Shown here: positions 5,818 to 14,066 of the stretch, piece after piece
Numbering within the stretch: the stretch's first letter is position 1
Layout of the letters: each line of letters opens with the position of its first letter
IMG/VR virus record: IMGVR_UViG_3300037963_000506
Location: 1-33,075 of that record
DNA length: 33,075 bases
Reading direction: 5' to 3' (one strand)
Origin: a virus
The notes under the pieces: generated by a model
The model's database searches: none
The model's input: only the letters and a program-made list of their open reading frames with translations
Told to the model about the DNA's origin: nothing
Translations under genes and position numbers: made by a program

Positions 5818-6187
5818 TTTGTTTAGCCTCTAGGTCTATTAATCTTTCTTCGTGAAACTGTATGACCATATCATTCTTAAGTATCATGGGTATCTCTGAT
5901 TCCATTTGTTCTTTTAGTTTGTCTACGTTCTCACCAAGGTACTCAACCAACATGTAAAGCTCTTGGACTTGTGGACTGACCATGCCACCCTTAGGTACTG
6001 AATCTATAAAAGTATTAGCAGCTTCTAGGTCTTTCTCCATCAGCTGTATTTTTGTTTCTATAGTATTAAGTCGCTCAACGACTCCAAACCCGAACCAAGC
6101 ACCCACAAGGCAAGCGCCGATAATAGACAAAAGGTTACGAGCAGGCATTGAGATGGAGGTGTTTTCACTGATATCTAATCTTTTCAT
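5804..6187 (-). CDS. single-pass membrane protein with coiled coil, spanin-like layout
   Basis: The 127-residue product has one transmembrane segment at about residues 18-38 (NLLSIIGACLVGAWFGFGVV). A long, charged, heptad-like region then runs to the C-terminus (ERLNTIETKIQLMEKDLEAA; LVEYLGENVDKLKEQMESE). This N-in, long periplasmic coiled-coil layout is shared by inner-membrane spanins and other phage membrane proteins. It starts in an ATGA overlap with the upstream gene and sits two genes downstream of the holin. An i-spanin role is plausible, but no partner lipoprotein is identified. Confidence 0.55.
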   Translation of the reverse strand: MKRLDISENTSISMPARNLLSIIGACLVGAWFGFGVVERLNTIETKIQLMEKDLEAANTFIDSVPKGGMVSPQVQELYMLVEYLGENVDKLKEQMESEIPMILKNDMVIQFHEERLIDLEAKQNGNH

Positions 6188-6417
6188 ACTTCATCTAATT
6201 CTACAAATTTACCTTCACAAAAATAATCAAAGCCTGTTAGTTTCATGTTGTTGTAATTTCTAAATTCTTCTAGAAGTGAATCAACTAACATAACTTTATT
6301 ATCAAAGAGATAGTCTTGGCATTTGGATTCAGATATAAAATGCATATCCTGTAGATATGACATACGGCTTTCGTCTACTTGCCCATAAGAAAGCATGACG
6401 CTTAATATCCAAATCAT
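6184..6417 (-). CDS. small probably secreted protein
   Basis: A 77-residue protein that starts MIWILSVMLSYGQVDES, a short hydrophobic leader with a possible signal peptidase site near residue 12. Two cysteines (C33 and C66) in the remainder could form a disulphide in the periplasm. It is coupled to the holin gene by an ATGA overlap at 6414-6417. It could be a lysis accessory or envelope protein; there is no family match I can name. Confidence 0.5.
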   Translation of the reverse strand: MIWILSVMLSYGQVDESRMSYLQDMHFISESKCQDYLFDNKVMLVDSLLEEFRNYNNMKLTGFDYFCEGKFVELDEV

Positions 6418-6845
6418 TTTTTAACTAACGATCCACCAAAGTAGAGTCCGATTATAGCTGATACAAGATTAGTATCTAATGGTGTAATGACGATACCTCT
6501 ATGAGCCATAGGAACCCACTTCATTACATCTTTACCTTCAAAGAATAAGAAACCAGGGTTCCATTCTGTATATCCTACAATAACATGAGCTTCTGGATCT
6601 ATTAATGGAAGTATCTTAGGCAATACAACAATAGCAAAAATAGCTGTTAGTGCTATGATTCTTCTTGTCCATTGGAATCCTACGTTCTCATATTCTCTTG
6701 CTTCTTTAAATGCTTCAGTTTGTACTTCAGCTCTTTGTATAAGAAGTTTTTGTTCAGCTTGTTTAGCTTTAATGGACTGACTCCAGATGGACATCACCCC
6801 TCCTAGGACTGTAGATCCTAGCATAGTAATCATTTCAAAAGGCAT
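6414..6845 (-). CDS. 3TM holin-like membrane protein
   Basis: The 143-residue product has three hydrophobic segments at about residues 4-20 (EMITMLGSTVLGGVMSI), 63-82 (IIALTAIFAIVVLPKILPLI) and 125-140 (NLVSAIIGLYFGGSLVK). A charged helix lies between the first two. This matches the 'holin of 3TMs' family found in gene transfer agents and marine phages, which makes holes that let the lysozyme reach the wall. GGAG lies about 7 bases before the ATG. The lysozyme gene lies 23 kb upstream in the same operon, so the two are expressed together but not adjacently. Confidence 0.68.
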   Translation of the reverse strand: MPFEMITMLGSTVLGGVMSIWSQSIKAKQAEQKLLIQRAEVQTEAFKEAREYENVGFQWTRRIIALTAIFAIVVLPKILPLIDPEAHVIVGYTEWNPGFLFFEGKDVMKWVPMAHRGIVITPLDTNLVSAIIGLYFGGSLVKK

Positions 6846-7178
6846 TTAGTTCTCCAAGTAATAAGACTTTATGAGTTCATCTACAACCAAACCTTGTATT
6901 GTAGACGGAGTACCATCACCCCTACGAGGTGCAGCAGCTGCCATTCTCTCTAAAGACTTATCTAAGTTTTTTCTTATTTGTAATCGTTCAGTAATATCGT
7001 CAGATAAATCAATCAACATATCACTAAATACTGTTCCTATTTTCATATCACTCCAGATACGAACAACTCTAGGCATCATATCTTTAGGATCATATCCTAT
7101 GTTTACATAGAACTTATGATTATCCATTTCATATTTTCTAGTTACTCCAGGTCGTCTATTGCTTTCAGGCTCATACAT
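6846..7178 (-). CDS. TSCPD-like domain protein
   Basis: I place the start at ATG 7178 because GAGGAG lies seven bases upstream; a longer frame would overlap the preceding gene. The 110-residue product reads like the small domain found alone in phages and at the C-terminus of B12-dependent ribonucleotide reductase: KFYVNIGYD (23-30), SDMLIDLSDDITERLQI (52-68), and RRGDGTPSTIQGLVVDELI (85-103). The classic TSCPD cysteine is absent. The stand-alone proteins have no firmly known role; a link to nucleotide reduction or redox is inferred from the family only. Confidence 0.58.
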   Translation of the reverse strand: MYEPESNRRPGVTRKYEMDNHKFYVNIGYDPKDMMPRVVRIWSDMKIGTVFSDMLIDLSDDITERLQIRKNLDKSLERMAAAAPRRGDGTPSTIQGLVVDELIKSYYLEN

Positions 7179-7188
7179 GATTGGCTCC

Positions 7189-7371
7189 TCAGTTAAGTTG
7201 GTTTGCTCCGTTGAGTAGTTGTCTTGCGAGATTAATTGCATCTTCGCTTGTGAGTCTGTTTTCTGCATAGATTCCCCTTGTTGAATTGATATATAAATAA
7301 AGTTTTTTCTTAACAATTTTTACTCCCTGTTTAGGAGTTGTCAAATATTCTAAGTCAGTTCTTTGTTCCAT
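7189..7371 (-). CDS. hypothetical protein (60 aa)
   Basis: The start at 7371 has AAAGGTGGAAG directly upstream and overlaps the phosphoesterase gene by 22 bases. The product has a beta-rich, basic centre (KIVKKKLYLYINST) and a short C-terminal helix (EDAINLARQLLNGANQL). No recognised family. Confidence 0.55.
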   Translation of the reverse strand: MEQRTDLEYLTTPKQGVKIVKKKLYLYINSTRGIYAENRLTSEDAINLARQLLNGANQLN

Positions 7372-8051
7372 CTTCCACCTTTATTTAAAACCATAGGTAT
7401 CAATCTTGGGAGTCCATTTAATATAACGCCACATCCAATGATCGGTCTAGATTTTTGTGTTTTCATGTACTCGAATGCTAGAGACTTAGCATCTATTAAG
7501 CATCCGACTTGCATACCCCAGTTTAAACTGTTGGGATTACCCCAGTATTGAATATTAAAAGAACTATGATAATGTCCCTGGACTGTTGGACAGCCATATT
7601 GTTGTGCCACTTTTAAAACATTAGCATATTTACCATGACAGAAATATACTTGTTGTCCATTAGACATAGTAATTAAAAGATCATCATGCCATTTCCATCC
7701 AGGCCCAACCTCTAAAAATTCATTGTAAGATTTCATAGCAGCTCTTGGTAGACCTGAGGCTTTTTGTCTACGATAAACTAAGCTACCATGATTAGAGTCC
7801 ATAAGATCCATAACAGGAAAGAGTTTTTCCATAGCATGGATAGTTGGCAAGGATGCTTTATGTTCATCACCTGCACTATATAGATCAGGATCTGAGTCAT
7901 GGAATGATATAGCGTGTGAGTCAACCTCATCTCCTATATGTATAACACGATCTGGTTTATATTTCTTTTTGATAGCAGAAAGAAATGCTATTAAATCTGG
8001 ATGATGATACGGACAATGAGTATCAGATATAATTAGAATTGATTTGTTCAT
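7350..8051 (-). CDS. calcineurin-like metallophosphoesterase
   Basis: The 233-residue protein shows the ordered metal-binding motifs of this superfamily: SDTH (D10, H12), GDEVD (D41), SNH (N87, H88), CHG (H139) and GHYH (H160, H162). Such enzymes hydrolyse phosphomono- or diesters, including nucleotides, nucleic acids or protein phosphates. The third motif reads SNHGS instead of the usual GNH(D/E). Related genes occur in many T7-like and marine phages with no firm substrate. The start is well placed, since strand beta-1 begins at residue 4, but the Shine-Dalgarno is weak. It lies in the accessory block between tail and holin genes. Confidence 0.82.
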   Translation of the reverse strand: MNKSILIISDTHCPYHHPDLIAFLSAIKKKYKPDRVIHIGDEVDSHAISFHDSDPDLYSAGDEHKASLPTIHAMEKLFPVMDLMDSNHGSLVYRRQKASGLPRAAMKSYNEFLEVGPGWKWHDDLLITMSNGQQVYFCHGKYANVLKVAQQYGCPTVQGHYHSSFNIQYWGNPNSLNWGMQVGCLIDAKSLAFEYMKTQKSRPIIGCGVILNGLPRLIPMVLNKGGRWNKELT

Positions 8052-8082
8052 AGCGAACTGTAGACCGATTTGATCTTTATTG

Positions 8083-8280
8083 TCAAATTAGGGTTCTTAT
8101 TATTAAATAACACATTTGAATAAATACTGTAGTACCAATAAACCATACTAGAGCTTTGAGTTGACGCATATCTTTTTCGACATGATAGAGATGATTATCC
8201 TTGAGGGTAGTGAGTTTATTATCCATCAACTCTAGTTTACCCTCAATACGGATAATTGCTTCTCTATTCTCCTGTTCCAT
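8083..8280 (-). CDS. XhlA-like small membrane protein
   Basis: A 65-residue protein with an amphipathic, charged helix (residues 1-40: AIIRIEGKLELMDNKLTTL) and a C-terminal membrane segment (VWFIGTTVFIQMCYLIIRTL). This is the layout of the XhlA (haemolysin-like) family, whose members help phage holins and endolysins in lysis. AGAGGAAA precedes the ATG. It overlaps the upstream gene by 17 bases. Its closeness to the holin gene, four genes further on, supports a lysis-related role, though such small one-pass proteins are hard to assign. Confidence 0.55.
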   Translation of the reverse strand: MEQENREAIIRIEGKLELMDNKLTTLKDNHLYHVEKDMRQLKALVWFIGTTVFIQMCYLIIRTLI

Positions 8281-8476
8281 TTTCCTCTTTCTTTTCTTCT
8301 TTAGGAAGATTGTCTTTCAGAAGTTTTGTGTAATGTTCTGCTAAAACATTTAATTCATCATTTTGTATTGTAAGTTGATTACGTTTATTTGCTATAGCTT
8401 GCATTTGAATTAAAGCAAGTTTACCTTGATCGTTCAATTTATTTTCATCATATTCTTTTTCGTCTAATGTAAACAT
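8264..8476 (-). CDS. DUF6447-like small protein
   Basis: The 70-residue product begins MFTLDEKEYDENKLNDQGKL, then has a helical stretch IQMQAIANKRNQLTIQNDEL and a charged tail. This pattern (a short strand carrying xxKEYDxxxLxxxxK, followed by a coiled coil) matches DUF6447 proteins that accompany tail genes in cyanophages and other marine phages. They are of unknown function and may be virion or chaperone components. AAAGGAG lies six bases before the ATG. It directly follows the collar-type fibre gene, which fits a fibre chaperone, although this is inference. Confidence 0.6.
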   Translation of the reverse strand: MFTLDEKEYDENKLNDQGKLALIQMQAIANKRNQLTIQNDELNVLAEHYTKLLKDNLPKEEKKEENGTGE

Positions 8477-8512
8477 ATTATCTCCTTTATTGATTTGCTT
8501 TAATATAACAAA

Positions 8513-9592
8513 TTAGGCTGTTCTTTTCCACATATAAACTACAATATATGGATTCATGTGTGTTACTGCATTTCCACTACCAACACTGCTACTTGTAAAT
8601 GTTCCACTTGCTGAACCTATGTCACCTCTTTGTGGTATATGGTCAACACCATCTTGGTGTCTTATTCCTGCAGCCTGTGTAAAACCAGAAAAAGTATGAG
8701 TATGAGCAGGTAAGTTTGCTTCTGCAAGAGTATGTGTTTTAGCACCACCAGTTTCTTCAGCAGTATCAAAGTCTGAATCACTACTATCAATACCTACAGG
8801 TACACGACCTGCACCAAAAGCAGCCCATGTTCCAAATCCAAGTAATGTTGCTGGATTAGTTGAACTTGTAGCATTAATATAAATAGAGCCTACTGGATAG
8901 ACTGCTCCTAATACAGAGTCAGCGAGTGTACCAGATATTGTTCCACCAACTGTAACATTACCTGTAGTTGTTAATGTATCAACATAAGCATCTTTAAATC
9001 TTTTAGCTGTTGTTCCAAGATCAACATCACTATCAGTAGTTGGTCCAATGCTTCCATCTTTAACTTCTACTTGTGCTGTACCAGAAATAGTAATATCTAC
9101 CTGGTCATCTGTAGACGCAGATATATAACTATCCTCATCATCATCTAAGATAACTCGACCACCACCAGCTTTCATAGCTGGGCCAAGTTCTACTTTAGTA
9201 GGATTTCCAGAGGCAAGAGATATACCTGATAAGTTTACAGTTAAAGTTGGACTAGAATAACTACTGCTACTAATAGCACCGGTAACTGTGCTACCACCAC
9301 CATCAAGTATTCTAATTGGTCTACCAGCATAATATATACTTGTTAGATCTGAAGATGATGTAATTGTTATAGTGTCAGCATCAGTACGAGCAACTGTATA
9401 TTCACCATCACTATCACCATACTCTACAAATCCTTCACCAATTTGATTGTACATACTACGCATATTAGCCATAGTTTCTCTAGCTGCGTTATTAACATCA
9501 GATGGAGCCATGCCTTCTGCAAAGTTTGTACTTTGTACTGTTTCGTTATTACTAGCTGTTGTACTGTATTTACCTACGCCTGTTCCAGCCAT
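8513..9592 (-). CDS. tail fibre with collar-type C-terminal domain
   Basis: The 359-residue protein has an N-terminal part ending near residue 60 (MANMRSMYNQIGEGFVEYGD), a beta-rich middle, and a C-terminal domain starting at about VLGAVYPVGSIYINATSS. It continues with LLGFGTWAAFGAGRVPVGID, the histidine pair PAHTHTFSG and the closing NPYIVVYMWKRTA. This is the phage tail-collar/receptor-tip fold; in T4 gp37 similar HxH pairs bind iron along the trimer tip. Role: receptor recognition, as a second fibre besides the 1130-residue one. AGGAG precedes the ATG. Confidence 0.8.
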   Translation of the reverse strand: MAGTGVGKYSTTASNNETVQSTNFAEGMAPSDVNNAARETMANMRSMYNQIGEGFVEYGDSDGEYTVARTDADTITITSSSDLTSIYYAGRPIRILDGGGSTVTGAISSSSYSSPTLTVNLSGISLASGNPTKVELGPAMKAGGGRVILDDDEDSYISASTDDQVDITISGTAQVEVKDGSIGPTTDSDVDLGTTAKRFKDAYVDTLTTTGNVTVGGTISGTLADSVLGAVYPVGSIYINATSSTNPATLLGFGTWAAFGAGRVPVGIDSSDSDFDTAEETGGAKTHTLAEANLPAHTHTFSGFTQAAGIRHQDGVDHIPQRGDIGSASGTFTSSSVGSGNAVTHMNPYIVVYMWKRTA

Positions 9593-9610
9593 ATTGTTAT
9601 TCTCCTAATT

Positions 9611-12600
9611 TTAATTAAATCCTGTATAATATTTGGTTTTTCTACCTTCTGGATAGATAGGATGTCCAAAGTTTCCAATTATATAATTAATAGCATCTTG
9701 AAAATCTAAGTCGTCTTTTTGCATTTGTTCAACAACTCCTCTAAAAGCAAATGGTAATAATGACATACCAATTTGTTCTCCATAATCTCTAGCTCTATAG
9801 AGTGAAAACAAATCAGCTTCACTAATAGGACTTGGCCAAGGACTTGTTAAGTATTTTTTATTAAATAATAATTGTTCTGTTAGTTTAAGTGTACTTCCTT
9901 GTTTAGATACTAAGGTTTTATATGGGTGTACTGCCCAATGTAAAGGTTCCATTAACTGTTTAGAAAATACCATAGTATCTCCATTACCTAAATCTATTTT
10001 AGTTGGATCTTTATTTTCTAATAATGATTTACCAGTAAACATATATTGTAATGCACTACCAAAAGTTGCATATATTAATGCAGCTCTCATAGCATATGCT
10101 TGGTAAAGTTTTCTTCCTATTGGATCTTTGTTAAATCCAGGAAATGCTTTACCTATAATTCTTATATTTGCAGTAGTCCAATCAGGAGCAAATAATAATA
10201 ACTGTAATATTCTTCTACCTGATGGATTGTATGCTTCTCCTAATATTTTTTTAAGAAGTGGATTTGTAGTGTCCTCATAAATCTGTCTCCAGTTTAATCC
10301 ACCATATGCATCATTAGTATATTCAGCAGCTCTCCTATCTAATATGTGCATAGGAACATCTTTGTTTGCAGGATCTCTTAATAGTTTTATCCTTGCAGTT
10401 TGAAATGTATATAACTTACCTGAGTTATAAACATGATCCCATGTAACTTTATCAATAAACTGAAATGGTTTTGTAACAAGTTTATCTATACCTTGTTGCA
10501 TAGTCCATTTCATTAAAGGGCTACCAGTCTTATCTGCTAATCTATTTGCGCCTTGTATTAAATCATAGAATCTATGGTATCCAATATCTTCAGGGTGTGA
10601 GAATATAGCACCAGCTCTAAGTGCTGCTTCATAGTCATCACCATTACCACCTTCTTGTATCATACGTTTTGCACTTATAGTCTTTGGTATGAAATATCTT
10701 ATGCCAGGTACTTTACCTAGACCAGCTACATTAGCTATCTTAGCTGTGCCTACACCTGCAAAGAACATATTTTCAAACAATGCCATTCCATGAAAGAATG
10801 AATAGCCAACACTTAATCTTTTTTGTAAGAAGTTAAAGTTTGATATAGCTCTAAAGAAACCTTTTTCTACACTTGTATCAAACATCATTTTAAGATGTGG
10901 TGCAGCTTCCTTAAATACATAAGGTACTTTAATACTTTTATCTTCTGTTATAAGTTTGTTTCTTAACTTAATAATATCTTGTGGTGATTTTACTTTACCA
11001 CTTTCTTTTGCTTTAGATATAGTTTCATTAATACGATTGATTGCTGATCTATTAAGTGGATTAGCACTAATGATACCATCATGTGGAAACTGTACATATT
11101 CATCAATGTCAACACCTCTTGATAGTAGTAAATCTTTATCTGCATATAAAAAGTTTTGCATCATACCTTTTGATGTAGTACGACCAGGTATCTTAGAATT
11201 ATATAAACCTTTTAATGCATCTCGTTCAGCAATAGCTTTAAATAAAGAATGATTATACAAAGCAATAATATCACCAAGGTTTGTAGTTCTTGGTTTTAAT
11301 CCTGCATTAATACCTTCATCATATGAATCTACAACTTTAGCATTTTCAGTTGCAAGTCTACCTCTATAACCTGCACCCTTTTTTGTTTCAGTAAAGAAAT
11401 TAGTAAAGAATGATTTAGCATCATCATCTGTAATCATAGCTGATCGTTGCCAGAAACCAGGTAAGAAGTTTTCTCTCCACTTTAATTTAAGTGTATCGTT
11501 GTTAGCTAATTCTTTATGTATTTTTTCAAAGAATGTTTGTGCAGCTTTTGCAGCTTTTAATTCATCAGAGCTTAAATCAGATTCTTTAACTACAAGTTGT
11601 TTTGTTTTTTTATCTCTAACTTTTTGTATAAATTTAAGAACATCTTCTTCTCTACTTTTTGCAATAGGAAATTCTTTTCTAAATAACATATTTAACTGAT
11701 GTGAATACATACCTCCTAGTTTATAGAAAGTATCCATGTTATAAAGAATCTTTCTACTTACAGCAGTAGCTTTAGAGTCCAGTAAATCTTTTGTAACACC
11801 AAGATCTGCTAAATCTTTATTAAATCTTTTATTAAGTTTTACAGCTTCAAGATACTCATCTCTAGTTTTAATATTAATTTTACTAGTATCTACACCTGTA
11901 CCTTTTACCTCATTATAAAATCCATCCCATTCTTTTTTATCAATGAATTTAGTAGCAAGATCTTTACCTCTACTAGTTTGTAAAGCTCTATTAATACTTT
12001 TACCAACTACTTTACCAAATGTAGTACCAGCTAATACTGTTCCACCAGTAATTAAAAAGTTTTCTGGTTCTCCTGTAGCTAATGCTCCACCTGCTCCAAA
12101 GACTCCACCAGCAACTAAAGGTGTTGTAGAGTTTTTATATATTTTTTTAGCAAGACTTGTATCATACATATCTACTGCAAGTTTACGAAATGTTTCGTTT
12201 AATCTACTTTCAATATCTTGATACATTGCCATAGCATTTGCATCATTATATTTAAACTCTTTTCCTTTTAATGTTTCTATCGTATCAAATACTTTATCTT
12301 CAAAATAAACTGGCTTACCTTGTTTGCTTAATTCTAATCCTTCTAATAATCTAATTGCTTCAGGTTCACCTGCTTCTGCTCTTGGTCTTACAATACTATC
12401 TTTTATTTCATCCATAGTACCAGTAAATTTACCTATAGTATTTAGTGATCCACCAAATGCTACACCTAAACCTAAACCACCAGCTCCACCTATAGCAGTT
12501 TCAACTGCCATACGATTAGCATCAAACTGACCATTCTCTCCTGCTTGTTGTATAACAGAATACAATGCAGCTTCAGGTACAGCAGCAGTTCCTATTGCAG

Positions 12601-13132
12601 CTCCCCTGGCTAATCTTGGAACTTTACCTAATACTTTATTAGCTTGATAGAATTTAGTAAGAGCATTACCTCCTAGTAAGTATGGAGTAAATATAAGATA
12701 TGGATCTGCCATAAAAGCATTTACAAACTCACCAGCCATTTGTCCTGGATTAGTTTTTACTGCTTCTTGTAATGCTTCAAAGCTAAATGGTTGTCCTTGT
12801 TCTAATAGATAACCATAGCGTTCTAGTTTTCTTTGTGCATTTATATATTCAGGTGTACCTTCTAAGTTAGGATTAGCTTCAATAAAATCTTGCGCTCTCT
12901 TAGCTTGTACTTCTTGAGTATCACCAGTAAGATAATTATATCCTTGTCTTACAACAGACTCATTAAATATAAGATCTATTGGATTTCGTAATGTTTCAAA
13001 AAAACCTTTTTGTTCTGGACTTGATATAGATTCTCCTAGATCTAGTGCTTGTTTTGAATCACCTAAATCTAAAGAGTTTTTTGAGTTCCCTAAATCTAAG
13101 GCAGATATTGAATTGCCTAAATCAAGAGCCAT
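9611..13132 (-). CDS. large internal virion (ejection) protein
   Basis: At 1173 residues this is the largest gene. The N-terminus holds four copies of a nine-residue LDLG repeat, followed by a helical protein with Gly/Ala-rich hydrophobic patches at about 213-229 and 339-376 (TTPLVAGGVFGAGGALATG). These could cross membranes during DNA ejection. Size, position after tail nozzle and internal genes, and lack of fibre motifs match the T7 gp16 type of ejection protein. No lytic transglycosylase signature is seen near the N-terminus, so wall digestion by this protein is not supported. It starts one base after the previous stop. Confidence 0.68.
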   Translation of the reverse strand: MALDLGNSISALDLGNSKNSLDLGDSKQALDLGESISSPEQKGFFETLRNPIDLIFNESVVRQGYNYLTGDTQEVQAKRAQDFIEANPNLEGTPEYINAQRKLERYGYLLEQGQPFSFEALQEAVKTNPGQMAGEFVNAFMADPYLIFTPYLLGGNALTKFYQANKVLGKVPRLARGAAIGTAAVPEAALYSVIQQAGENGQFDANRMAVETAIGGAGGLGLGVAFGGSLNTIGKFTGTMDEIKDSIVRPRAEAGEPEAIRLLEGLELSKQGKPVYFEDKVFDTIETLKGKEFKYNDANAMAMYQDIESRLNETFRKLAVDMYDTSLAKKIYKNSTTPLVAGGVFGAGGALATGEPENFLITGGTVLAGTTFGKVVGKSINRALQTSRGKDLATKFIDKKEWDGFYNEVKGTGVDTSKINIKTRDEYLEAVKLNKRFNKDLADLGVTKDLLDSKATAVSRKILYNMDTFYKLGGMYSHQLNMLFRKEFPIAKSREEDVLKFIQKVRDKKTKQLVVKESDLSSDELKAAKAAQTFFEKIHKELANNDTLKLKWRENFLPGFWQRSAMITDDDAKSFFTNFFTETKKGAGYRGRLATENAKVVDSYDEGINAGLKPRTTNLGDIIALYNHSLFKAIAERDALKGLYNSKIPGRTTSKGMMQNFLYADKDLLLSRGVDIDEYVQFPHDGIISANPLNRSAINRINETISKAKESGKVKSPQDIIKLRNKLITEDKSIKVPYVFKEAAPHLKMMFDTSVEKGFFRAISNFNFLQKRLSVGYSFFHGMALFENMFFAGVGTAKIANVAGLGKVPGIRYFIPKTISAKRMIQEGGNGDDYEAALRAGAIFSHPEDIGYHRFYDLIQGANRLADKTGSPLMKWTMQQGIDKLVTKPFQFIDKVTWDHVYNSGKLYTFQTARIKLLRDPANKDVPMHILDRRAAEYTNDAYGGLNWRQIYEDTTNPLLKKILGEAYNPSGRRILQLLLFAPDWTTANIRIIGKAFPGFNKDPIGRKLYQAYAMRAALIYATFGSALQYMFTGKSLLENKDPTKIDLGNGDTMVFSKQLMEPLHWAVHPYKTLVSKQGSTLKLTEQLLFNKKYLTSPWPSPISEADLFSLYRARDYGEQIGMSLLPFAFRGVVEQMQKDDLDFQDAINYIIGNFGHPIYPEGRKTKYYTGFN
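13022..13129 (-). repeat. four tandem 27-base repeats coding ALDLGxSxx
   Basis: Residues 2-37 of the large internal virion protein consist of four consecutive nine-residue units: ALDLGNSIS, ALDLGNSKN, SLDLGDSKQ and ALDLGESIS. The LDLG core is kept and only the last positions change. At the DNA level the 27-base units are similar but not identical, so the array is not a fresh duplication. Function unknown; a docking peptide that binds a repeated partner site in the capsid or portal is possible. Confidence 0.8.
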
Positions 13133-13133
13133 G

Positions 13134-14057
13134 CTATTGTTTTATTTTTCTTTCACCTTGGTAGATAAACATAGTGCCTTTTGGTATTGCATCAAACTCC
13201 TCTTGTGAATAGTTGTCTACATTAATAACTGAACCTTCAGGATCAATTACATATTCTTTACCATATAAAGATGCTACATTTTTAAGTCCACCACCTTCTT
13301 GTTGTGCAAGTTGATAGGCTAATGTAATAGCTTCATTGAAAGATATACCAGTATTTTGTTGTATTGTTTTTGCTCTACCAGCTATAAAGTTTGCAACAGC
13401 ATCTATATCATCTTTATTAACATCATCTTTAATAATATTTTTAGCTATTTCTAATTCACCTTTTTCTACTTTACCTGGTGTAGTTGCTTCTTTTGCAGCT
13501 TTTAAAACTCTCATTTCACTTACTTTTAAATTATTAGCAGCAATAGCTGATTGTAATAAAGCAGATGCTTGTTGTTTTTGAAATTTATTATTACCAAGTA
13601 TAGCTTCTGCTACTGTATCACCTTTTTGTCCACGAACATAAACATCTAAACCATTAAGAATTTGATCATATGCTTCAGGATTATTATCTTGTAGATTAAA
13701 AATTGTATCAGCAACAGAGTTTAACTTAGACATCATAGTTTGAGGTTTACTTTCAGCTAGTGCTTCATTAATTTCTTTAATAGAAGTTGTTGTGCCTCTA
13801 GAACTTTGACCTTCTTTTTGAATAAATCCACTAGCAGGTTTTGTTCCTGCTACTCTATATAACGCTTCTTTTTCTCTAGCTGCTTTTTGTCCTTCTGGAT
13901 CTAAATTCATTCCCATTTCAAAGTCTTTAGGAGCTAAGTTAAGTGTCTTATCAGGATCTCTTTGAAGTAAACCTCCTGCTGTAAAAGGTTCTGTTCTTGC
14001 CATGTTCTGACCTACTTTAAAGTTTGGATCAGATTTTAAAAAATCAAATATTGCCAT
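13134..14057 (-). CDS. internal virion protein, probable
   Basis: A 307-residue, largely helical and alanine-rich protein. It begins MAIFDFLKSDPNFKVGQN and has a central low-complexity helical region (SALLQSAIAANNLKVSEMRV). The C-terminal part GISFNEAITLAYQLAQQEGG leads into a small beta end (KGTMFIYQGERKIK). It lies between two other virion proteins with spacings of 9 and 1 bases. In marine podoviruses this slot holds a protein ejected with the DNA. A strong AAGGAG is not present for this gene's start; ATAAGGAGATACT is (six bases before ATG 14057). No enzymatic motif. Confidence 0.55.
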   Translation of the reverse strand: MAIFDFLKSDPNFKVGQNMARTEPFTAGGLLQRDPDKTLNLAPKDFEMGMNLDPEGQKAAREKEALYRVAGTKPASGFIQKEGQSSRGTTTSIKEINEALAESKPQTMMSKLNSVADTIFNLQDNNPEAYDQILNGLDVYVRGQKGDTVAEAILGNNKFQKQQASALLQSAIAANNLKVSEMRVLKAAKEATTPGKVEKGELEIAKNIIKDDVNKDDIDAVANFIAGRAKTIQQNTGISFNEAITLAYQLAQQEGGGLKNVASLYGKEYVIDPEGSVINVDNYSQEEFDAIPKGTMFIYQGERKIKQ

Positions 14058-14066
14058 AGTATCTCC

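Noticed and set aside
11943-12221. + strand frames opposite the large ejection protein (also 10956-11252, 11499-11699 and 12324-12530)
   Set aside because: All are antisense shadows of the 1173-residue gene and lack ribosome sites and family signatures.
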